Assembly (NCBI RefSeq): GCF_003598715.1
Contig: NZ_QZFU01000029.1
Location: 310,001 to 374,000, forward strand
From: Nocardia panacis
GTDB lineage: Bacteria > Actinomycetota > Actinomycetes > Mycobacteriales > Mycobacteriaceae
DNA: 64,000 bases
Reading direction: 5' to 3'
Below the pieces are notes generated by a model that saw nothing but the letters and a program-made list of their open reading frames with translations, did no database searches and was not told the origin of the DNA. The translations under genes and the position numbers were made by a program. Shown in pieces: positions 32,990 through 41,491 of this stretch. Position 1 is the stretch's first letter; each line of letters starts with the position of its first letter.

Positions 32990-34207
32990 ATGTCCAAGAT
33001 CAAGGTTGAAGGCACCGTCGTAGAGCTCGACGGCGACGAGATGACTCGGATCATCTGGCAGTTCATCAAGGACAAGCTGATCCACCCCTACCTCGATGTC
33101 GACCTCGACTACTACGACCTCGGCATCGAATACCGCGACAAGACAGACGATCAGGTCACCGTCGACGCGGCCAACGCCATCAAGAAGCACGGTGTCGGCG
33201 TCAAATGCGCCACCATCACCCCCGATGAGGCCCGCGTCGAGGAATTCGGCCTCAAGAAGATGTGGCGTTCGCCCAACGGCACCATCCGCAACATCCTGGG
33301 CGGCACCATCTTCCGCGCGCCGATCATCATCTCCAATGTTCCGCGCCTGGTTCCCGGCTGGACCAAGCCGATCATCATCGGCCGCCACGCCTTCGGCGAC
33401 CAGTACCGCGCCACCGACTTCAAGGTGCACCAGGCGGGCACCGTCACCCTGACCTTCACCCCCGAGGACGGCAGCGAGCCGGTCGTGCACGAGGTCGTGC
33501 GTGTCCCCGAGGACGGCGGCGTCGTGATGGGGATGTACAACTTCAAGAAGTCCATCGAGGATTTCGCGCGGGCCTCGCTCAATTACGGTCTGCAGCAGAA
33601 CTATCCGGTGTACCTCTCCACGAAGAACACCATCCTGAAGGCCTACGACGGCATGTTCAAGGACACCTTCCAGGACATCTTCGACGCCGAGTTCAAGACC
33701 CAGTTCGACGCCGCGGGCCTGACATACGAGCACCGCCTCATCGACGACATGGTCGCCTCCTCCATGAAGTGGGAGGGCGGCTACGTCTGGGCCTGCAAGA
33801 ACTACGACGGCGACGTCCAGTCCGACACGGTGGCCCAGGGCTTCGGTTCGCTCGGCCTGATGACCTCGGTGCTGCTCACCCCGGACGGCCGGACCTGCGA
33901 GGCCGAGGCCGCGCACGGCACTGTCACCCGGCACTACCGCCAGCATCAGCAGGGCAAGCCCACCTCGACCAACCCGATCGCGTCCATCTTCGCGTGGACC
34001 CGTGGGCTCGAGCATCGCGGCAAGCTGGACAACACTCCCGAGGTCATCGGTTTCGCGCAGACCCTCGAGGATGTCGTCATCAAGACCGTCGAAGGCGGCC
34101 AGATGACCAAGGATCTGGCGCTGCTGGTCGGCGGCGATCAGGGCTACCTGAGCACCGAGGAATTCCTCGGCGCGCTCGACGCCAATCTCGCTCGCGCGCT
34201 GCGCTGA
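32990..34207 (+). CDS. icd: NADP-dependent isocitrate dehydrogenase (dimeric)
   Basis: 405 residues, similar in length to eukaryotic-type dimeric ICDH (Icd1). Substrate motifs include KKMWRSPNGTIRNILGGTIF and the NADP-site region AAHGTVTRHYRQHQQGKPTS. KSIEDFARASLNYG and YDGMFKDTFQDIF are conserved. It makes 2-oxoglutarate and NADPH in the TCA cycle. The ATG at 32990 has AGGAGG upstream; homologues start MSKIKVEG. Two hairpins follow. Confidence 0.96.
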   Translation: MSKIKVEGTVVELDGDEMTRIIWQFIKDKLIHPYLDVDLDYYDLGIEYRDKTDDQVTVDAANAIKKHGVGVKCATITPDEARVEEFGLKKMWRSPNGTIRNILGGTIFRAPIIISNVPRLVPGWTKPIIIGRHAFGDQYRATDFKVHQAGTVTLTFTPEDGSEPVVHEVVRVPEDGGVVMGMYNFKKSIEDFARASLNYGLQQNYPVYLSTKNTILKAYDGMFKDTFQDIFDAEFKTQFDAAGLTYEHRLIDDMVASSMKWEGGYVWACKNYDGDVQSDTVAQGFGSLGLMTSVLLTPDGRTCEAEAAHGTVTRHYRQHQQGKPTSTNPIASIFAWTRGLEHRGKLDNTPEVIGFAQTLEDVVIKTVEGGQMTKDLALLVGGDQGYLSTEEFLGALDANLARALR

Positions 34208-34212
34208 GCATT

Positions 34213-34285
34213 CCGCGTGGTGCGCCACGCGGTGAAACGAACGGATACGGGCACCCGCGCCACCGCACGGTGGGACGGGTGCCCG
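34213..34285 (+). terminator. Tandem hairpins after icd
   Basis: The first hairpin is CCGCGTGG/CCACGCGG with a TGCG loop at 34213-34232, 5 nt after the icd stop. The second is CGGGCACCCG/CGGGTGCCCG at 34248-34285. Neither has a T tract, as is common in actinobacteria. Confidence 0.65.
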
Positions 34286-34534
34286 AGCTGTTCGGGCGAA
34301 TCGGCGGCCTGTTCGTGCGATCGGAAATCATGGGATGTGTCGAGTCTCACGCGGGCGTGGCGGTGGTGCGCGGATACGTTGCCGCGCAGGATCTTTGCCG
34401 AGCGTGTCGGGTTCGCCCCCCGGTCCGTATTGCGTGGTATATCGCCCTGACCAGGCATTTCGGTATCCGCCGCGGTGGTGGAACTCACGTTTACCCGGGA
34501 AGCGAAGACCCGTGCGCGCCGGTTTCATGGATAC
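34286..34534. other. Intergenic region before the MFS gene
   Basis: With the terminator hairpins, the gene-free span is 34208-34534. Nothing beyond a presumed promoter for the downstream transporter is visible. Confidence 0.4.
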
Positions 34535-35767
34535 GTGACCAGCACCCTCGACATCCAGACGCCTGTCCGCTCCGCGCCGGGGCGGACAAGTTGGCATATT
34601 CCCGCCATGCTGGCGCTGGCGCTCGGTGGATTCGGGATCGGCACAACCGAATTCGTCACCATGGGTTTGCTGCCGAATATCGCCTCGGCGATGAAGGTGC
34701 CCGAACCGACTGCGGGACATGCGGTATCGGCCTACGCGCTCGGGGTGGTGGTCGGTGCCCCGCTCATTGCCGCGCTGTGTGCGAAAGTGCCGCGCAAGCG
34801 GCTGCTCATCCTCTTGATGGTGGCGTTCACCCTGGGCAACGCGGCCACCGTGCTCGCGCCGACCTTCTCGACGCTGGTGCTCGCGCGCTTCGTCTCCGGC
34901 CTGCCGCACGGCGCCTACTTCGGTGTCGCCTCGCTCGCCGCCGCCACGCTGGCGCCCGCCGGGCAGCGGGCCAAAGCGGTTGCCGCAGTTATGCTGGGGT
35001 TGAGCGCCGCCAATGTTGTCGGCGTTCCCGCGGCCACCTGGCTCGGTCAGCACCTCGGCTGGCGTGACGCGTTCGTGGTGGTCGCCGTCATCGGGATCGC
35101 GACCGTGGCCGCGCTCATCCGCTTCGTCCCCGAGCTCACCGATATCGCCGTCACCGACCCGCGCACCGAACTCGGCGCGCTGCGCCGTTCGCAGGTGCTG
35201 CTCACGCTGCTGGTCGGAGCCATCGGCTTCGGTGGCATGTTCGCCGTCTACACCTACGTCACGACCACGCTCACCGATGTCGCGGGCATGTCGGCCGGCC
35301 TGGTTCCGCTGGTGCTCATGCTGTTCGGCCTCGGCATGATCGTCGGGAATATCGTCGGCGGCGTGCTGGCCGACCGCGGCGTCGACCGCGCCATCTTCGC
35401 CGCACTGCTCGCCATGGCCGTCATCCTCGCGGGATTCATTGCCGCGGCGCACAATCCGTATACCGCCGGGGTCGGCGCCTTTTTGATCGGCGCGGCGGGT
35501 GCGGCGCTCTCGCCCGGTTTGCAGACCCGGTTGATGGATGTCGCGGCCGATGCCCAGACGCTGGCGGCGGCGCTGAATCACGCGGCGCTCAATATCGCCA
35601 ATGCGGGTGGTGCGTGGCTGGGTGGTGTGGTGATCGGTGCCGGACTCGGATACATCGCACCCGCCGCGGTGGGTGCGTTGCTGGCGGTGGCGGGGGTGCT
35701 GCTGTTCGCGGTGACCGTCTTGGCCGCGCGTCGCGCCGACCGGCGGGGCATGCTGGTTCGGGCATGA
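34535..35767 (+). CDS. MFS transporter, DHA1/AraJ type
   Basis: 410 residues with about 12 membrane helices. The first helix is MLALALGGFGIGTTEFVTMG, a hallmark of AraJ/sugar-efflux and chloramphenicol exporters, with GLLPNIA after it. Loop 2-3 has KVPRKRLLI, and LARFVSGLPHGAYFGVASLA is the signature of helix 4. It is a proton-driven exporter of an unknown small molecule. GTG at 34535 gives the expected short N-terminus. It ends immediately before the operator of the TetR gene. Confidence 0.88.
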   Translation: MTSTLDIQTPVRSAPGRTSWHIPAMLALALGGFGIGTTEFVTMGLLPNIASAMKVPEPTAGHAVSAYALGVVVGAPLIAALCAKVPRKRLLILLMVAFTLGNAATVLAPTFSTLVLARFVSGLPHGAYFGVASLAAATLAPAGQRAKAVAAVMLGLSAANVVGVPAATWLGQHLGWRDAFVVVAVIGIATVAALIRFVPELTDIAVTDPRTELGALRRSQVLLTLLVGAIGFGGMFAVYTYVTTTLTDVAGMSAGLVPLVLMLFGLGMIVGNIVGGVLADRGVDRAIFAALLAMAVILAGFIAAAHNPYTAGVGAFLIGAAGAALSPGLQTRLMDVAADAQTLAAALNHAALNIANAGGAWLGGVVIGAGLGYIAPAAVGALLAVAGVLLFAVTVLAARRADRRGMLVRA

Positions 35768-35785
35768 ACATACAGCGATGTATGT
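35768..35785. promoter_or_regulatory. Operator ACATAC-N6-GTATGT before the TetR gene
   Basis: Perfect 6-bp arms around AGCGAT, 17 bp before the TetR start. The same arms and spacing recur at 36538-36555, so this is very likely the regulator's own binding site. Confidence 0.8.
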
Positions 35786-35802
35786 AAGTGTAGAATCGCC
35801 GA

Positions 35803-36432
35803 ATGGCCAGGTCGGTGGACATCAAGCAGCGGCGCACCCAGGAGCAGCGCAGTTCCGAAATGCGGGTGCGGCTGCTCGACGCGACCATCGATTGTCTTGT
35901 CGAGTACGGCTATACGGGTACCACCACGCCGCGGGTCGCCGAGCGCGCGGGTGTCACCAGGGGTGCCCAGGTCCATCATTTCGGCTCGAAGACGGATCTG
36001 GTGGTGGCCGCTATCAGCCATCTCGCCCAGCGGCGCGCGGAGGTCGCCATGCGCGAGATGTCCAGGGTGCGGATCGGCGACGATCCGGTCGGCGCGGCGC
36101 TCGACCTGCTGTGGGATCTGCACCAGGGGCCGCTGTTCATCGCCGCGGTGGAACTCTGGGTGGCCGGGCGCACCGATCCGGTGCTGGCCGTGGAGTTGGC
36201 GAAGGTGGAGCCGTTCGTCAATAACGCGGTGCTGCTGGCTGTTTCCCGCTTCGTACCCGATGAGCTGCGCCGCAAGGAGGCGCGCGACTTCGTCTACTCG
36301 GCGATGGACGCGCTGCGCGGCATCCTGCTCTCGCACTTCATCGATCCGGATATCGAGCGCGCACGTCGGCGGTGGGGGCGTGCCTCGGCGCATCTGCGCG
36401 TTATCGCCGATTCGGCTCTCGGCCCCGTCTGA
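35803..36432 (+). CDS. TetR/AcrR-family regulator of the downstream operon
   Basis: 209 residues. The HTH is RVRLLDATIDCLVEYGYTGT through TPRVAERAGVTRGAQVHHFG and SKTDLVVAAISHL. The C-terminal ligand domain is all helical. Operators of identical architecture lie at its own promoter and at that of the thiolase operon, so it should control both. The ligand is probably an acyl-CoA intermediate of the pathway (inference). Confidence 0.9.
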   Translation: MARSVDIKQRRTQEQRSSEMRVRLLDATIDCLVEYGYTGTTTPRVAERAGVTRGAQVHHFGSKTDLVVAAISHLAQRRAEVAMREMSRVRIGDDPVGAALDLLWDLHQGPLFIAAVELWVAGRTDPVLAVELAKVEPFVNNAVLLAVSRFVPDELRRKEARDFVYSAMDALRGILLSHFIDPDIERARRRWGRASAHLRVIADSALGPV

Positions 36433-36537
36433 GCGCCGCGAATCCGGCCCGAGTCGATCCGAATCGGGAATTCTGCCGGGCCGGTTGGGTTTCGCCCGCA
36501 CCCGGCAGCGGCGCTCGCGACAATGTCTTGCGCAGTT

Positions 36538-36555
36538 ACATACATCTTTGTATGT
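36538..36555. promoter_or_regulatory. Operator ACATAC-N6-GTATGT before the thiolase operon
   Basis: Perfect arms around ATCTTT, 100 bp before the lipid-transfer protein start; identical in both arms to the site at 35768-35785. Confidence 0.8.
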
Positions 36556-36654
36556 TTGTTTGAGCGCGATCCGCTGGGATCGGCCAGCGTCGCTCGCCGT
36601 CGGGCGCGGGCGGCCCCCGGTTGTGGGCCGGGCGGGTACAACCTGAGGAGTTCG

Positions 36655-37860
36655 ATGGCGAACAAGGTCTACGTCGTCGGCGTCGGAATGACGAAATTCG
36701 AGAAGCCGGGCAGGCGCAAGAATCCCGACGGCACCGACTGGGACTACCCGGATATGGCGCGCGAATCCGGAACCAAGGCGCTCGCTGATGCCGCGATCCC
36801 CTACGACCTGGTCGAACAGGCCTATGTCGGCTACGTCTACGGCGAGTCGACCTCCGGGCAGCGCGCGGTCTACGAGCTCGGTATGACCGGTATCCCCGTC
36901 TTCAATGTCAACAACAACTGCTCCACCGGCTCCACCGCACTGTTCCTCGCGGCCCAGGCCATCCGGGGTGGACTCGCCGAATGCACTCTGGCACTCGGCT
37001 TCGAGAAGATGCAGCCCGGTTCGCTCGGCACCGTCTTCGACGACCGGGAACAGCCGATGGGCAGGCATATCACTGCCCTGGCCGAGATCTCCGAAGTGCT
37101 CTTCCCGGTCGCGCCGTGGATGTTCGGTGCGGCGGCCCGCGAACACATGAAGGAATATGGCTCCACCGCAGAACATTTCGCCAAGATCGGGTACAAGAAC
37201 CACCGGCACTCGGTGCACAATCCCTACTCGCAGTTCCGCGACGAATACACCCTGGATGACATCCTGGACTCCCGGATGATCTACGACCCACTCACCAAAT
37301 TGCAGTGCTCGCCCACCTCCGACGGCTCCGGCGCGGCGGTCCTGGCCGGGGCGGACTTCGTGGACCGGCACGGGTTGGCCGATCGCGCGGTGGAGATCGT
37401 CGGCCAGGCCATGACCACCGATTTCGCCTCCACCTTCGACGGCACCGCCCGCAACCTCATCGGCTACGACATGAATGTGCGAGCGGCGCAGCAGGTTTAC
37501 CGACAATCCGGGCTCGGACCCGAGGATTTCCAGGTGATCGAGCTGCACGACTGTTTCTCCGCCAATGAGCTGCTGATGTACGAGGCGCTGGAACTGTGCG
37601 CTCCGGGCGAGGGCCCTGCACTCGTCGAGGCGAATCAGACGACATACGGCGGCAAGTGGGTGGTGAACCCCTCTGGCGGACTGATCTCCAAGGGACATCC
37701 GCTCGGCGCGACGGGGCTGGCCCAGTGCGCGGAACTCACCTGGCAATTGCGCGGTGCGGCCGAAAACCGGCAGGTCGCAGGCGTTCGCGCAGGACTGCAA
37801 CACAATATCGGGCTCGGCGGCGCGGTGGTCGTCACCGCCTACCAGCGCGCGGCTCGCTGA
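36655..37860 (+). CDS. Thiolase-like lipid-transfer protein (Ltp1/SCP-x type)
   Basis: 401 residues. KVYVVGVGMTKFEKPGRRKN starts the protein, VNNNCSTGSTALFLAAQAI holds the nucleophilic Cys, and VIELHDCFSANELLMYEAL and NPSGGLISKGHPLGATGLAQ follow. These match mycobacterial Ltp1 (Rv2790c type). The family performs thiolase or retro-aldol C-C cleavage in degradation of acyl-CoA or sterol side chains. The ATG at 36655 has GAGG nearby. It is the first gene of a five-gene operon. Confidence 0.92.
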   Translation: MANKVYVVGVGMTKFEKPGRRKNPDGTDWDYPDMARESGTKALADAAIPYDLVEQAYVGYVYGESTSGQRAVYELGMTGIPVFNVNNNCSTGSTALFLAAQAIRGGLAECTLALGFEKMQPGSLGTVFDDREQPMGRHITALAEISEVLFPVAPWMFGAAAREHMKEYGSTAEHFAKIGYKNHRHSVHNPYSQFRDEYTLDDILDSRMIYDPLTKLQCSPTSDGSGAAVLAGADFVDRHGLADRAVEIVGQAMTTDFASTFDGTARNLIGYDMNVRAAQQVYRQSGLGPEDFQVIELHDCFSANELLMYEALELCAPGEGPALVEANQTTYGGKWVVNPSGGLISKGHPLGATGLAQCAELTWQLRGAAENRQVAGVRAGLQHNIGLGGAVVVTAYQRAAR

Positions 37861-37875
37861 TCGGAGCAACGGAAT

Positions 37876-38310
37876 ATGGGACATATCGAGGCGACCAAGG
37901 ATGTCACCGCCGATCCGGCGGCGTTGTGGGCGGTGGTGTCCGACCCGCAGACCTGGGACCGGTGGTTCACCATTCACGAGCGGTTCATGGAGGAGCCGCC
38001 CGCCGTGCTGAGCGAAGGGGTCCGGCTGGTGGCCAAGATCGTCATGCTCGGCATGGCGAACAAACTCGAATGGACGGTCCTCGCGGTCGACGCACCACAC
38101 CGGCTGACCCTCGGCGGCACCGGAATGGCCGGTGTGCGAACCGAATTCAGCTTCGACATCCGACCCAATGGCGCGGGCAGCACGATTGTGGTCTCCGGCG
38201 ACTTCGAGGGCGCGCTCATCAAGGGCGCGCTCGGCAAGGCGGTGGAGAAAGACGGTGCCAAACAGCTCGACCGATCGTTGGATCGGCTCGACGCGCTGGC
38301 CTCGGCCTAG
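37876..38310 (+). CDS. SRPBCC-family protein
   Basis: 144 residues. MGHIEATKDVTADPAALWAV, then DPQTWDRWFTIHERF, is the entry strand and helix of the START/Bet v1-like fold. LEWTVLAVDAPHRLTL and IVVSGDFEGALIKGALGK follow. It probably binds a hydrophobic ligand, perhaps the acyl substrate of the neighbouring enzymes. It lies 15 bp after the thiolase gene and 3 bp before the next. Confidence 0.85.
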   Translation: MGHIEATKDVTADPAALWAVVSDPQTWDRWFTIHERFMEEPPAVLSEGVRLVAKIVMLGMANKLEWTVLAVDAPHRLTLGGTGMAGVRTEFSFDIRPNGAGSTIVVSGDFEGALIKGALGKAVEKDGAKQLDRSLDRLDALASA

Positions 38311-38313
38311 CCG

Positions 38314-39189
38314 ATGAGCGCCGAATCCGCCACGCGGCGAGTCGCATTCGACGATGCGGGGCTCGACATCTGGTCCGATGAGGACCACTTCGCTGTCACC
38401 GCCGAACGGATCGCCGAATATGCGGCGGCCACCAACGACCCCATTGCCGCGCATCGCAGCGGTGCGGTCGCGCCGCCCGTCTTCGGCATCGTTCCGGTCT
38501 TCGAGGCGATGATGATGCCCGTCATCGATGTGGTGCCGCTGGAGATCTTCGGGCGGGTCGTGCACGGGGAACAGGACTTCCACTTCCATCGCCCGATCGC
38601 GCCCGGCGACCGGCTGATCTCGCGGGCCAGAGCCATCGGCTACGGCGGACGGCCCGCGGGCAGCACCGTCACCATCCACATCGAATGCCGGGCCGCCGAT
38701 GGTGAACCGGTCAATGAGCAGTACCTGACCGCGTACTTCCGCAATGTGGACGCCGGAGCCTCGGCGGGTACGGCCGCGCCGGAACATCGATTCGACGCGG
38801 CGCTGCGCGAAACCGACTCCGTCGCGGTGGTGCCACAGCAGGTGGACCACGACCAAACCTTCCGCTACGCACCGGCATCCGGCGATCCGGTGCCGCTGCA
38901 CCTGGATGACGAGGTCGCCAGGGATGCCGGGCTGCCCGGCATCATCGCCCACGGCCTGTGCACTATGGCCTTCGCCTCGTGGGCCGTGCTCACGGCGGTC
39001 GCGGCTTCGGACGCGAGCCGACTGCGGCGATTCGCGGTGCGCTTCAGCAAACCCGTCTTCCCCGGCGACGATCTGGACACCCGGATCTGGCGGGCGGACC
39101 GCACCACCGCGACCACCACGTACGCGTTCGAGACGACTCGCGGTGCGGACACGGTACTGACCGACGGGCTGGCCGTGATCGCGGACTGA
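38314..39189 (+). CDS. Double-hotdog MaoC-type enoyl-CoA hydratase
   Basis: 291 residues with two hotdog units. The N-terminal unit contains YAAATNDPIAAHRSGAVAPP; the C-terminal unit carries the hydratase-2 motif FRYAPASGDPVPLHLDDEVA, with the catalytic Asp and His, and LPGIIAHGLCTMAFAS. It hydrates trans-2-enoyl-CoA to (R)-3-hydroxyacyl-CoA. The family includes mycobacterial HtdY-like and steroid side-chain hydratases. It is in the middle of the operon. Confidence 0.88.
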   Translation: MSAESATRRVAFDDAGLDIWSDEDHFAVTAERIAEYAAATNDPIAAHRSGAVAPPVFGIVPVFEAMMMPVIDVVPLEIFGRVVHGEQDFHFHRPIAPGDRLISRARAIGYGGRPAGSTVTIHIECRAADGEPVNEQYLTAYFRNVDAGASAGTAAPEHRFDAALRETDSVAVVPQQVDHDQTFRYAPASGDPVPLHLDDEVARDAGLPGIIAHGLCTMAFASWAVLTAVAASDASRLRRFAVRFSKPVFPGDDLDTRIWRADRTTATTTYAFETTRGADTVLTDGLAVIAD

Positions 39190-39282
39190 AGGGGACCCGC
39201 CGGGGTCGCGGGCCGGGCGGGACCGGTCAACACATTGTCGCCGTGTCGATTTCGTCGCGGCGTGCGGAACAGGAGGCACCGG

Positions 39283-40161
39283 ATGGGTGCATTGGCAGGA
39301 CGGGTTGCCCTGATCACCGGGGCCGGACGCGGAATCGGACGCGAGCACGCGCTGCTGTTCGCGCGCGAGGGCGCGGCGGTGGTGGTCAATGATCGCGGTG
39401 GCAGCAATGCGGGCGCGGGCTCCGATGCCGGACCGGCGCAGGCGGTCGTGGCCGAGATCGTGGCCGCGGGCGGGCGCGCGGTGGCCAACACCGAGGATGT
39501 CTCCGACTGGGCAGGTGCGAAAAATCTTGTTGAACAGGCTGTTTCGGAGTTCGGCCGACTCGATGTCGTGGTGAACAATGCGGGTATCCTGCGCGACACC
39601 TTCATTGCGGGTATGACCGAGGAGCAGTGGGATGCCGTGCTCGGCGTGCATCTGAAAGGGCATGCCGCGGTGCTGCATCACGCGGCGGCGTACTGGAAGG
39701 CGCGCAGCAAGTCGGGAGATCGGCCCAATGCGGCGGTGATCAATACCGCGTCGGCGTCCGGCACCACCATCCCCAATGCCGGACAGGCGAATTACGGAGC
39801 AGCCAAGGCGGGTATCGCGGCGCTCACACTCGTGGCCGCCGACGAACTGGGCCGCTATGGCGTACGGGTCAATGCCATCGCACCGATCGCCAGGACCCGA
39901 CTGACCCTGGCCACCCCCGGTATGGGCGCGATGCTCGCGGCCGAGGCCGAGTCGGTGGCCGACGGTGGTTTCGACGCGTTCAGCCCGGAACATATCGCAC
40001 CGCTGGTCGCCTATCTCGCCACCGAGGCATGCCCGATCACCGGCAAGGTCTTCGCCGTGCAGGGTGGGGCCATCTCCGAACTGGCGGGCTGGCACGACGT
40101 GAAGACCATCGAGACCGAGGGGCCGTGGGGTATCGACGATATCGCCGCGCGTCTGCCCTGA
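39283..40161 (+). CDS. SDR-family 3-hydroxyacyl-CoA dehydrogenase
   Basis: 292 residues. VALITGAGRGIGREHALLFA is the NAD site, then VVVNNAGILRD, NTASASGTTIP with the Ser, and ANYGAAKAGIAALTLVAA with Tyr and Lys. It is of the peroxisomal multifunctional enzyme (HSD17B4 N-terminal) type, which oxidises (R)-3-hydroxyacyl-CoA and so matches the preceding hydratase. AGGAGG before the ATG at 39283 decides the start. Confidence 0.9.
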   Translation: MGALAGRVALITGAGRGIGREHALLFAREGAAVVVNDRGGSNAGAGSDAGPAQAVVAEIVAAGGRAVANTEDVSDWAGAKNLVEQAVSEFGRLDVVVNNAGILRDTFIAGMTEEQWDAVLGVHLKGHAAVLHHAAAYWKARSKSGDRPNAAVINTASASGTTIPNAGQANYGAAKAGIAALTLVAADELGRYGVRVNAIAPIARTRLTLATPGMGAMLAAEAESVADGGFDAFSPEHIAPLVAYLATEACPITGKVFAVQGGAISELAGWHDVKTIETEGPWGIDDIAARLP

Positions 40162-40188
40162 TCCCAGCCGACCGAGGAGAGATTCGCG

Positions 40189-41445
40189 ATGTTCGAATGG
40201 TCCGAGACCGATCTGCTGATCCGCGATGCCGTGCGGAACTTCATCGACCGGGAGATCCGGCCCAACCTCGACGCCTTGGACAGCGGTGAACTGTCGCCGT
40301 ATCCGGTGCTGCGCAAGCTGTTCGGTGACTTCGGCATCGATGTCATGGGCGGGGAAGCCGTCGACAAGCTGCTGGCCAAACGGCGTGCGCGGGCTGCGGG
40401 GGAGCGCGCGGTCGAGAGCGAGCAGGCCGGGGGATCCGACGGTCGAAGCCCCTTCGCCGGGCAGGAATCGGTGATGGCCGTACTCATGAGCGAGCTGTCC
40501 GGGGTGTGTATGGGACTGGTGGCCGCACTCGGCGTCAGTGTCGGGCTCGGCGCGACCACCATCCTCTCGCGTGGCACGCTCGCTCAGCAGGAGCGTTGGG
40601 TGCGCGATATCGTGACCCTGAAAAAGATCGCGTCGTGGGCGATCACCGAACCCGACAGCGGCTCGGATGCCTTCGGCGGCATGAAGACCCACGTGAAGCG
40701 TGATGGCGATGACTACCTCCTCAATGGTCAGAAAACCTTCATCACCAATGGCCCCTACGCCGATGTGCTGATCGTCTACGCCAAGTTGGAGGAAGACGCC
40801 GTCACCGATCGACGCGAGCGCCGGGTGCTCACCTTCGTGCTCGACAAGGGGATGCCGGGACTGGTGCAGGGCAAGCCGTTCAAGAAGATGGGCCTGCACT
40901 CCTCACCGACCGGCGAGCTGTTCTTCGACAATGTTCGGGTGGGCAGGGACCGGCTGCTCGGCGAGACCGAAGAGCATCGCGGCGGCGACGGAAGGGAAAG
41001 CGCCCGTTCGAGTTTCACCGCCGAACGAGTCGGCGTGGCCATTCTCGCGCTCGGCGTCATCAACGAATGTCATCGGCTCTGTGTGGATTACGCCAAGACC
41101 CGGCGGCTGTGGGGGCAGGAGATCGGGCGCTTCCAACTCATCCAGCTCAAGCTGGCCAAGATGGAGATCGCCCGGATGAATGTGCAGAACATGGTGTTCA
41201 ACACCCTCGAACGCGGGCGCGCGGGCAAACCGCCCACCCTTGCCGAGGCCTCGGCCATGAAGCTCTACGCCGCCGAAGCCGCCACCGAGGTGGCGATGGA
41301 GGCGGTGCAACTATTCGGCGGCAACGGCTATATGACCGAATACCGGGTCGAACAGCTGGCCCGCGACGCCAAATCGCTGATGATCTACGCGGGCAGCAAT
41401 GAAATCCAGGTCACCCACATTGCCAAAGGGCTGCTCGCACACTGA
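40189..41445 (+). CDS. Acyl-CoA dehydrogenase
   Basis: 418 residues. The FAD/substrate segments are ASWAITEPDSGSDAFGGMKT, YLLNGQKTFITNGPYADV and FFDNVRVGRDRLLG. ERVGVAILALGVINECHRLC and VQLFGGNGYMTEYRVEQLAR follow, then IYAGSNEIQVTHIAKGLLAH. A charged insertion (LAKRRARAAGERAVESEQAG) near residue 65 is longer than usual. It is the last gene of the operon and introduces the double bond hydrated by the MaoC enzyme. Confidence 0.92.
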   Translation: MFEWSETDLLIRDAVRNFIDREIRPNLDALDSGELSPYPVLRKLFGDFGIDVMGGEAVDKLLAKRRARAAGERAVESEQAGGSDGRSPFAGQESVMAVLMSELSGVCMGLVAALGVSVGLGATTILSRGTLAQQERWVRDIVTLKKIASWAITEPDSGSDAFGGMKTHVKRDGDDYLLNGQKTFITNGPYADVLIVYAKLEEDAVTDRRERRVLTFVLDKGMPGLVQGKPFKKMGLHSSPTGELFFDNVRVGRDRLLGETEEHRGGDGRESARSSFTAERVGVAILALGVINECHRLCVDYAKTRRLWGQEIGRFQLIQLKLAKMEIARMNVQNMVFNTLERGRAGKPPTLAEASAMKLYAAEAATEVAMEAVQLFGGNGYMTEYRVEQLARDAKSLMIYAGSNEIQVTHIAKGLLAH

Positions 41446-41452
41446 GATTCCT

Positions 41453-41484
41453 GGCCGGGTGCGTGCCACCGCCCGCACCCGGCC
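41453..41484. terminator. Terminator between convergent units
   Basis: Perfect 11-bp stem GGCCGGGTGCG/CGCACCCGGCC with a 10-nt loop, 7 nt after the acyl-CoA dehydrogenase stop and before the convergent coiled-coil gene. Confidence 0.8.
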
Positions 41485-41491
41485 GCCGATC

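Noticed and set aside
34213..34534. Possible 6C-type RNA around a CCCCCC run near 34411
   Set aside because: Only one C run is present and the second hairpin required for the class is missing.
35578..40899. A minus-strand open frame of more than 1700 codons antisense to the thiolase operon
   Set aside because: It is the mirror of five well-conserved enzyme genes, with a composition typical of reverse-complement GC-rich codons and no recognisable domain.
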